NCBI GenBank assembly: GCA_038503035.1
Contig: JAVSML010024600.1
Location: 9,240-73,239 of the forward strand
Direction of reading: 5' to 3'
Length of the DNA: 64,000 nt
DNA from: Crocodylus rhombifer
Lineage: Eukaryota; Chordata; Crocodylia; Crocodylidae
The position numbers were made by a program, and so were the translations under genes. Positions within the stretch are counted from its first letter, which is position 1; the number at the start of each line of letters is the position of its first letter. This document shows positions 55,850-64,000 of this stretch, in pieces. The notes beneath the pieces were generated by a model. The model saw nothing but the letters and a program-made list of their open reading frames with translations, was not told where the DNA came from and ran no database searches.

Positions 55850-56630
55850 TGGGATGATGAGCAGTGGCTGGCAGGGTTCTGCATGACCCCATGTTACCTT
55901 CATGAACCTTCTGGAGCAGCTCTGCCTACCCCTGAAGTGGCAGAACACTGCCATATGGCAGTCCCTCCCTGCAGACACCTGGCTGGCAATTACCCTCCTG
56001 AAGCTGGCCACACCTGCCAACATCCACTATGTTGACAATCTCTTTTGAATGGGCAAGACAACCACCAGGGAGGCCAACCTGGAAGTATATGCTGCCCTCC
56101 AACTCATGCTGGGGCATACAGTGCTCCATGTGCATGACCCCCTGGTGGTGGTGGTGGGGTTCTGCACTCTGGGCTACTCTCAGGGCATTGAGGCCCTGAA
56201 CAGGACCCACATCCCTGTCACCAGTCCACCCAATGGCACCTGGCCCTACTACAGCAGGTGAGGCTTCTACTTCTTCGTGCTCCAGGCCATTGTTAACCAG
56301 TGCAGTGCCTTCATAAATGTGAGTGCTGGCTGAGCAGGCAGTACCCGTGATACCCATATGTTCTGCAACTCTACCCTGCCAGCCCTGATGCAGAGTGGGT
56401 GGTTGGTGCCGGGGATGCCAGACCTCCAGCTAAGCACAATGGTGGTCCTGCCCCTTCCCATCAGGGACCCCACCTATACATTTGTCCCCTGGCTCATCCA
56501 GTTCTACACCAGCAAGGTAGACCCCCACCAGGCCCAATTCAAGAGGTGCCTGGACCAGATCCACATCCTTGTGCAGTTCACCTTTGGCTGCCTGAATAGA
56601 CATTTGCATACCTTCACCACTGTAATAGGT
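55850..56630 (+). pseudogene. PIF/Harbinger transposase (HARBI1-like), dead
   Basis: A helical N-terminal part reads WDDEQWLAGFCMTPCYLHE and, after a frameshift near 55905, TWLAITLLKLATPANIHYV. It is followed by one long frame with stops at 56046, 56259 and 56331. The frame keeps the DDE-nuclease layout: ALNRTHIPV, GFYFFVLQAIVNQCSAFINV, GSTRDTHMF and VQFTFGCLNR. In the family the first motif carries Asp (ALDGTHIP-like) and the last a Glu before the aromatic-FG pair. Here these are Asn (codon 56199) and Gln (codon 56574), and only the middle Asp (56349) is kept. Intact proteins cut and rejoin element ends. The C-terminal tail is lost into the LTR-like repeat that starts near 56640. Confidence 0.8.
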
Positions 56631-56639
56631 GCACCTCTT

Positions 56640-57345
56640 TGGGGTCCATCTACTGGTGACCCCGCCCACCTGTTATGGGCCAACTGCCCACCTTCTTGTT
56701 AATTGATTAATTGGAAGTTGTTAATTAAGTGGGAAGCTGCCCATTTTACTGCCCCAATGCAAGGCGGGCGCTATCTGTGCCTCCTTTTCCTACCCTGCAC
56801 CACAGCCCAAGACTCACAGATGGTACTCACATCGTTTGGTCTGGGCCTTATTCTCCTCTGGCCCCCTTGTCCTCCCTGGGCTCTCTGTAGCCCTGTCTCA
56901 CTCTGCACCTCACTGGGCACTCAATGCTGCCCCCTCCCTGGGCTTCTTGCTGCCCCCTCTCTGGGGCTGGGGTCTCCACGCTACCATGGGTCCCCTATGA
57001 GGCCTCCTCCAACCCCTGATAGCCTCACCCAAAACCCTGGTTCTAAACTGCAAACACAAAACACAAGCCCTTGGGCTATAACAAAAAAATCTAAGCTGCC
57101 CGGCTAAAACATCATTCAGTTCCTACCAGGGAACTCTCCCATAACAGCAATCAAGGGCTGCTCGTGCAATCAGGCTTCTCCCCTTTGCTTGCTCCAACAG
57201 AGCTCCTTCTCCCTTGGCTACCAGCAGGGAACTGCCAGCCTGGCCTCAGCCCTGGGGTTTAAATGTGAGCCACGCCCTGCCCCTTTCGGTCAGCTGACCG
57301 CTGGCAGGTGTGGGTCACCAGCTAACTCTGGTTGCCTTGGCATGC
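56640..57345 (+). repeat. LTR-like repeat, family A, copy 3
   Basis: Shares CCCACCTGTTATGGGCC, GTGGGAAGCTGCCCATTTTA, GCCCCAATGCAAGGCGGGC and GCCCAAGACTCACAGATGG with the copies at 17.1 and 28.5 kb, in the same order. Its pyrimidine-rich middle and its position directly after the broken transposase suggest that it inserted into the transposase gene. The exact borders and any target duplication are not visible. Confidence 0.5.
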
Positions 57346-57865
57346 TTGGCTACTGCTAGCCATGGTGCTCTGGGCACACCGGCCCACCTGGCACAGTACC
57401 CTGATCTTCAATGGTGCACTTCTCTGAAATCTCCACCACTGGCTGGAGGGCTATCTGTGGCTGTGTTACATGGCCCTGCCACCGACAGCTGAGGAGGACA
57501 TTGCCACCAGCATCAACATGTTCCTCGGCATATAAGAGGCTCATGCTTGCCTAACTGTGAGGCACAATTCGCTCAGTAAAGCTTTTCACTGCCTCCTGCC
57601 TCACTGTGTGCTGTGAGGGGAAACCTGGGGGCCAGGAGAGCATGGGTGGGTCAGGCAGGGAGGGGCAGCGGCTGGGGTCGAGGCCGGTGGGGGAAGGACC
57701 CTCCCCCCAGTACAGGGCCAACCACATGGGCAGGGCTGGCATTTGCTACTTGCATTTTCAGGTAGCAAATTTAATCATGAGTACATTAGTTTACTGTGCA
57801 GTAAGCATGTGCACATGTAGACGTGTATTCTTACTGCAAAGTAATGCACTCCTGTAGACACACCC

Positions 57866-60650
57866 TGTATGTACCAGAGCCCACCCTAACCAGGTAGTGA
57901 AAAGTGTAAATAAATTAAAAACCCCCACCCTTATTCTGATCTCATTTACAGCCTGTGAGCCCACAGACAGAATTATTCCCAATTTAGATCAATGGAAGTG
58001 AGATCACACTCAGGCCCTAGATATTGTGGAAAGTTTTAATGAACAGACTGATGGCTACGGTATAAAATCCAGAAATTAATTCTGCTACCCAAGGGCTAAA
58101 AGTTTAGAAGCTGGTTTTAAAACGGTATTACACTTCTCATAATGCATATTGGGGCAACTACTCACTTGAGTACCTCTAATATGAAGAATCTGATCTGATG
58201 GTCCAGCCATGAAGTTTACTGGGACAAGAAAAGTTCCAGAGGGCTTTGAGACAAGTCTTGTTCCATTAACTATGTTTCTTCTTGAGGGATGTTGTCATAG
58301 TTTCAGTTGGTAACAGTGGCTAAGCTCCATCCTTCTAGTTAAAAACTTATGTTAGGATTTTTTCTGTGGGAAATGTGGAACTTCCCTTGATTTAAAAATC
58401 CTAATTTGGTGTCTTTGTATCATACTGCAAAAAAGCTTTGGTTTCATACAGTGTCTGGTGAGAAGTGTTCCCTAAATGGGAAAGGATAAATGGACAACTA
58501 GTCAAGCTCCTGTAGAATTGATTTTAATGCTAATGATGTTTCATTTAATTGTAATCATTGTACAATTAGTTATGTCAGGCTGTTTAGACCCTTGATCATC
58601 TGTCTTCCTAAATCCAGAACGATTTTCCAGTTATTATATGGGAACACATCATCTTCAAAAGTTTTCTTTCTCTCTTCCTATTTTTCAATGAGGAAAGATT
58701 CCTTTCTTCTTTATTAGTAAGAAGTTTCAAGGCAGTAGGATAACTAGGAGTGGGTGAATGGGAAAATAGCTACAGGTGCCAAATAAAAGGGGCGGGGTGC
58801 AAGATTCGCAGTACAAACCACTGCCCAAATTGATGCCACTGCCCAGGGTACAAAAATAGCTTGTTTTGCTTCTATTTCCTAGATATTCCAATTCAGGAAG
58901 GAGGCAGAGGCAAGTAATTTTCCTAGCAGGGGAAATAAAAGTCCAGCCATATGTGTGGTGGGGAGGGTATCCACACCATTGAAGATCAATGATGATTACT
59001 TGGAGGCTTTAATTAGAACAAGGGAATAGCTAGAGGCATTGAAAAGGGACTTTTATCCTCATCTGTCTCACAGGATTAAGTATGGTACTCTCCTCATTGG
59101 AGGAACCATCAATGGAGTGGTAAAAGGTGATGGGATTCACTTTATGGCATAAGAGTGTCATGGTGAGCAGTGACTGTAATGCATAAGCTAATTACCCCCA
59201 TCTCCTACAAAGGAAAGTTGTGGACTGCCACAATAATTAATTACATTATACATGCCATACATTTAACATGAATATATGATTATTTGAAATGTATCTTAAA
59301 TCAATGGTGTTGTGGATTGTTTGGAGAAGTAAGAATCAAAATTAAATGTTTATAAAAACATAAATTAAGCCACAAGTGTACACAAATGAGGTCATTGAAT
59401 ATTAAGCTAATTACTATGAAAGAAGAGTTCATACTAAACGTGATATTTGCCAAATGTAGAGAATTTAGTTATGTAATTAGAAGTGACAGAAAATGACTGA
59501 ACTAATTAAACTAGAGCTCCATAATCAATTTACCTCATTAAAGGTTTTACAGTTCTACATCTGCATCAAAGTTATTTGGTGCTTAGTTTAAATAATAATA
59601 AAGGATGAAAAATCAAGGTTAATTGACATTTTAATAATGAATATCTCAATTAAATTATCAACAGAAAAAACTTCCCCTGTCAACATTTACAGCATGCAGT
59701 CTACTTATTCTGCAGTTAGGAGAGCAAAATGAAATCGGAATTGATAAATCACTTCAGTGTGCATGCTGCTTGCACACTGACAGGAGTGAATGATCCACAT
59801 TTGTTACTAACCTTATAGTCACCTTAATGTTCAATTATTATTATTGTGGAAATCTATTCTGTTATAAATTATTTGTTAATAGAGTTGTGTAGTCTTGGAC
59901 AGATTTATTCAAGCATATAGAGCAAAATCCCCTCATCTTGCATAGTCTAAATAATTATGTCTATGTGAAGAAGTGCAGGTGAAATCTATTCCACAGTCTT
60001 CCTAACCAAGGACAAGGACACAGACATGCAGTGATGCTACTCCATCTTATGAGCTGGAAGAGAGATTCTAGCTTCTTTGTTCCACTTCTGAGGGGACGGT
60101 GGGGGCATTGTTATCCAGTTAGTATGCACCTAACCTCAGGACCTTTCCCCAGCCTGATGTCAGCGCATCCACATCTTGGCAGTCAAAGCACACTTAAATA
60201 GCATGAGGTGCCTTCTGCAAAGCTTCTCTACCCTATGTTCTCCTCTTCTGCACAGTCCTAACATTGAGTTGAAGCAGACATTTATAAATGACATGTCAGA
60301 AAAAGTCATTTTACTCATCTAGCCAAACCGTAGCCTCATTCAAATCAGTAGCAAAGCTTCTATTGACTTGTTTAGGACAAGACTTGGCTCTTTGTTTTCA
60401 TGTGCCATTCCTGTGCTTAGCATCCCTACTATAAAACTTAACTCAAGTGGAAAAACATGCTTCAAACAAGTAAGAAGATACGAGTTTATACTAACATTCT
60501 CCATGTGCAGCTCTTTAGGAATTTTTCAACAAAATGGCACTCTCCATTCAAAACTGATGCTTTTCACAGAAATGTCTCTATTTTGTGAAGCTTTTCTTCA
60601 GTAAAGATTGTCTGCTTTAATCCAACATAGCCTTTTTTGTAAGTGAAACT
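57866..60650. other. AT-rich DNA with possible conserved non-coding block
   Basis: No gene recognised. From about 59200 to 59900 the sequence is AT-rich but not low-complexity and has many ATTA/TAAT homeodomain-type words. It is a candidate conserved non-coding element (see findings). Confidence 0.4.
59755..59779. repeat. 9-bp perfect inverted repeat
   Basis: CAGTGTGCA and TGCACACTG are exact complements around TGCTGCT, within the AT-rich block. Confidence 0.9.
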
Positions 60651-61818
60651 GGGCATGTCTACACAAGATGCGACGTGGCTGTAGCAATGAACTATGGCAA
60701 TAATAGCACTGGTGGGCATGAACTGTGGCACCAATGCTACTGTACAGTAGCAATGAGCTACTGTGCAGTAGCTTATTGCTACTCTGCAGTGAAGTCAGAA
60801 ACGACCAGGTGCTGCCAGGACTGTGCAGTAATGGTGGCTATTGCACAGTCATTTATTATTTGCTTTAGCTAAATCTTAGTACTTAGCTAAAGCAAGTACT
60901 AAATGACTGCACAGTAAGATGTGTGGGGAGATGTGGGCATGCTAGAAGGGAGGAATAGGCTGCAATCAGACCTAGACAGGTTACAGGGGTGGGCAGATGA
61001 GAATAGGATGGGATTCAGCACTGACAAGTGCAAGGTGCTGCACCTGGGGAGGAAGAACCAGCACCATACCTACAGGCTGGGGAGCTCCTTTCTCATTAGT
61101 GCAGAGGCAGAAAAGGGTCTTGGAGTCATCATTGATGCCAAGATGAACATGGGCCGGCAGTGTGGAGTTGCAGTCAGGAAGGCCAACCATACCTTGTCAT
61201 GTATCCACAGATGCATCTCAAGCAGGTCCAAGGAGGTGATACTCCCCCCCTGTGCAACACTGGTCAGGCTACAGTTGGAGTACTGCATCCAGGTCTGGGC
61301 ACCGCACTTCAGGAGGGATGTGGACAACATGGAGAGGGTCCAGAGGAGAGCCACTCGTGTGATCGGGGGCAGCAGGGCAGGCCCTATGAGGAGAGGCTAT
61401 GGGACCTGAACCTGTTCAGCCTCCACAAGAGAAGGCTGAGAGGGGATCTAGCGGCCTGTTACAACCTAGTCAGAGGGGACCAGCAGGCATTGGGGGAGTC
61501 CCTATTCCTCCAAGCATTACAAGGAGTGACTAGAAATAACGGTCACAAGCTGGCAGAGGGTAGATTCAGACTAGATATCAGGAGGCGCTACTTCACAGTC
61601 AGGGTGGCTAGGATCTGGAACCAACCTCCAAGCGAAGTGGTGCTGGCTCCTACCCTGGGGATCTTTTAGAGGAGGCTTGACAATCACCTTGCTTGAGTCA
61701 TTTGACCCCAGTACTCTTTCCTGCCATGGCAGGGGGTCAGACCTGATGATCTGCTCAGGTCCCTTCCAACCCTACAAACTATGAAACTGTGCAGTTGTGG
61801 GGATGTGTAGATGCATCC
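60651..61818. mobile_element. Harbinger-like MITE with ACT target duplication, split by CR1
   Basis: Ends GGGCATGTCTACACAAGATG and, as reverse complement, GGATGCATCTACACATC. ACT flanks both sides exactly (60648-60650, 61819-61821). The left 270 bases carry CTACTGTGCAGTAGC words and the ACTTAGCTAAAGC/GCTTTAGCTAAA hairpin. A CR1 of about 870 bp sits near the right end, leaving about 30 bases of MITE beyond it. Confidence 0.7.
60918..61787 (+). mobile_element. CR1 LINE, 5'-truncated copy 7
   Basis: Begins at MWGDVGMLEGRNRLQSDLD, just after where the FADDTKLWG motif would end. It reads through KCKVLHLGRKN and LVRLQLEYCIQVWAPHF, shifts frame near 61370, and continues FRLDIRRRYFTVRVARIWNQ to a stop at 61668. 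The tail is a single ACTATGAAA. The divergent sequence makes it a third subfamily in the window. Confidence 0.9.
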
Positions 61819-63047
61819 ACTAAGAGCAAAAACCTAGAACAGACAATGATTTAGTTATTAGGGCACTTCCCCAAGTTGCAGCAACTCCAGGTTCATAACC
61901 TTGTCCAGAATTAGACTAAAGCAGGGATGTTAACCTAAGCTTTCATGTTGGCCTAACTACTGGTTTGTTAGCTAAACTGGTAGCTATCTCTTTGTCATGC
62001 TCTGTCACAACAAATGGAAAGGTCTTGTGTTTGGTCCGGTGCAGAAGGTAAATGAATTTATAAAACTTGGAGGATGTGTTTATTTGATTTATTTACTTTT
62101 AAATGGAATTAATTTTTTTCCAACCAACCCTACCTCTCTGCTCCTTTCTTAGTATAGCCAAACAGTCAAGGATTTAATGGTAAGGGGGTCCACACCCAAA
62201 GAAGCTGTTGCTGGTCTTAGGCTAATATCAGGCCATTTTTTTTTCCATATGTGGAAAAATAACATCAGCAGAGAGGAACTTTCCAGTATCAGCTCCAAAA
62301 TTCTACGATTTCTCACTATCTTTATTTTAATGTGTGCCCAATAATCCCCATTTTTTCTGCCTCTTCTGTCAGTCAAGCAATATCATGCCCTACTCCTTAT
62401 GGGAATCTGACTGTTAAGTTACCAAGACAAGCATAGTCAAACCCAATAGTAAAAGCTGGGTTGACATGCAAGTCAAGAAACCAGGAGCAAGACACGTAAC
62501 ATCCTGAAACAAGCATTTTCAAATACTTGCACAACTTTGCCCCAGGTGGACATAGGTAGGGTGTCCTGCTGCGTCTTTTAGTCATTCAGGAGGTGAGGAG
62601 GCATGGCCAGTCTCGTGCACGCCAGCTGGTTAATTAGCCTGCACACTGCTTCCTATTACAGTTTTGAACACTAAGAGTGTGAACACACATAACAACTGAA
62701 CTGCTCCTAAGTGTCACTGTTTGGGAACCAGTTCACAGTTGTGCAAAGAACTGTGACTCCAGGAGGTGGGAATGAGAACCCAGTCCTGCATTCCTTGCAG
62801 TGGGCAAGTGCAGGGAGGGCATGTTTGCACCCATGCTCTGGGAGCCTCAGAAGTATAGGTGGCTGGATATGTTGCCACTTTTCTGCTTTCCTTTGTTTCT
62901 TAAACATGAGTCCAGTAAACTTCAATGACCTGCAAATGCTCAAAGTCTGCCGTGTGTTTGCCTGACGTGGGGAAAAGGAGGAGTGCTTGGTCCCATGCTT
63001 TTTTGTTCTCAGGATCTGTGGAGGATGGAGGGGGAGGGGGTGATGAG
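61819..63047. other. spacer without recognisable gene
   Basis: A 75-codon minus-strand ORF at 62149-62376 was considered and not accepted. Nothing else was recognised. Confidence 0.45.
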
Positions 63048-63334
63048 TAGGATGACCATTCATCCTGGTTGGGAATATGGGACATCCTGTCCTCCCTCCT
63101 CCCTTTTCCTTCCCCCCTCTCATTCCCCTTCTCCTCCCTCCTCCCCACTCCTCCCTCCCAAGTGGAGGCAGAGCAGCATGATGCAACTGGCAGCAAGGCA
63201 GCCACGGTGCCTGCTTTGCCGCCTTCCTGGTGCAGTGCACTGCTTCCTTTCCCTGCCAGACTGCACCCCATGCCCAGGCCTGGCCTCTAAAATCCAGGGC
63301 TATCCTGGGAAAAATGGGACAGATAGTCACCCTA
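63048..63334. mobile_element. hAT MITE with perfect 8-bp target duplication
   Basis: Starts TAGGATGACCATTCATCCTGG and ends, as reverse complement, TAGGGTGACTATCTGTCC. The flanks GTGATGAG (63040-63047) and GTGATGAG (63335-63342) are identical over 8 of 8 bases. The interior holds a pyrimidine-rich tract. The 207-codon minus-strand ORF over it is a composition artefact. The intact duplication suggests a more recent insertion than the other hATs. Confidence 0.85.
63086..63160. repeat. polypyrimidine tract (CCCTCCT)n-like
   Basis: About 75 nearly uninterrupted C/T bases within the hAT element. Confidence 0.85.
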
Positions 63335-64000
63335 GTGATGAGGGGCTACAGTCAAGTAGTCAGTAAGGACACCGCTGACTTAGAAAAAATAGCTTTTGTT
63401 GAACAAGTAGTGCAAGGCAGTTCACTGAAAAAGTGCCAAGAAAGGGAAAAATGGGAGAGTAGAGTTCTGGCTGCATACCAGAGTGGCCAGTTGCAGTGGT
63501 GTGTGTGGAAGGGAGGAGCAATACAGTGTGAGATGCCTGGAAGACTGACCAGACCCATGTCACAGAACACTTGATTATCACACATAATATTAAACTGGCT
63601 CATAATGAACTAGTTCAAAATAGTAGTTGGTTTTCCAAGTACACTTTTGGACCATTCCAGGTAGATTTAAATCAGTTTAACAGGTGTGTAGGTCTGTCTG
63701 CTTCAGGTTTCAATTATTTAAACCATTCTACTGTTATGTATGGCCCTTACATGCCTCTGTCTTACAAGCACTTTTCTCCGTTGCCTCGCCCTTCAGTTCT
63801 TCCTCTTTTCTTTTTCACTCCCCTAGTTTGCCCTCACTGTTCCTTTCTGAATTTCTCTATTTCATCACATTTTTCACATAGGAAAGCCCTCTAAACCTAA
63901 TTTTTACAACATGTGTAATCTAGAATAGGCACAGTTTACTCATTTATCAGTTTTCTTGTTTTCTTCATCCATAGTTTGTCTTTCCCTTTTGCTTTCAATT
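63335..64000. other. spacer to window end
   Basis: No recognised gene or repeat. The small ORFs are not protein-like. Confidence 0.45.

Larger units (their letters stand above)
54501..57865 (+). mobile_element. decayed autonomous PIF/Harbinger element (interrupted)
   Basis: The left end candidate is GGCATCTACACATAC at 54501. The right end, as reverse complement, is GGGTGTGTCTACAGGAG at 57865, preceded inward by the family words TTACTGTGCAGTAAGC and CACATGTAGACGTG. Between them lie a CR1 (54533-55303), the transposase pseudogene (55850-56630), an LTR-like repeat (56640-57345) and a 3' segment with CTCAGTAAAGC, possibly an old polyadenylation signal. The right end is convincing. The left end is a best guess, and the 3-bp flanks do not match. 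Confidence 0.5.

Noticed and set aside
62149..62376. 75-codon minus-strand ORF as an exon
   Set aside because: No good acceptor in frame, and an alternative frame next to the best AG stops quickly.
62707..63330. 207-codon minus-strand ORF
   Set aside because: Overlaps the polypyrimidine tract of the hAT MITE and gives a Gly/Arg-rich artefact.

Overview
This window looks like nuclear DNA from a sauropsid, most likely a crocodilian, or failing that a turtle. The evidence is seven CR1 non-LTR retrotransposon pieces, several ending in TCTATGAAA-type tails, and many short inverted-repeat elements with GGGCATGTCTACAC-like ends. From memory the latter resemble the Chompy MITEs described from alligator, but I could not check a consensus. 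There are no bacterial-style operons and no complete host gene. Most of the window is AT-rich, intron-like or intergenic DNA split by nested mobile elements.

Layout. 1-13 kb: quiet DNA with a hAT element (2696-3465), a Harbinger-like MITE (5958-6421), a good candidate terminal coding exon on the minus strand (8597-8881) and another MITE (11682-12311). 13-18 kb: a retroelement cluster, with a CR1 carrying an uninterrupted reverse-transcriptase ORF, a probable solo LTR placed exactly between two head-to-tail CR1s, a decayed CR1 and tandem GC-rich repeats. 18-28 kb: hairpin elements, then a MITE split by an almost full-length minus-strand CR1 (24538-27503), then a 480-bp near-perfect palindrome (27737-28217). 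28-32 kb: an LTR-like repeat, two CR1 fragments and a MITE. 32-48 kb: mostly quiet, with a second hAT (36211-37042), a MITE, an inverted pair of Penelope-like ends carrying a hammerhead-ribozyme signature (43436-43655), and two more candidate exons on the minus strand (40800-40987, 47280-47538). 48-58 kb: two large decayed PIF/Harbinger-type units. The first holds a Myb/SANT-like remnant (51684-51836) and a nested hAT. The second holds a recognisable Harbinger transposase pseudogene (55850-56630), a nested CR1 and an LTR-like insertion. 58-64 kb: AT-rich DNA with a possible conserved non-coding block, a MITE split by CR1 (60651-61818) and a recent-looking hAT with a perfect 8-bp target duplication (63048-63334).

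How the parts relate. The transposase and Myb-like remnants are the two protein types that mobilise PIF/Harbinger elements, so they are the likely past source of mobility for the short GGGC...CCC elements here. Three of those have exact 3-bp flanking duplications. The hAT-type elements have 8-bp duplications and no transposase in view. CR1 copies repeatedly sit inside the DNA transposons, giving a relative order of events. The candidate host exons are all on the minus strand and may belong to one or more long genes crossing the window, but I could not identify the proteins.
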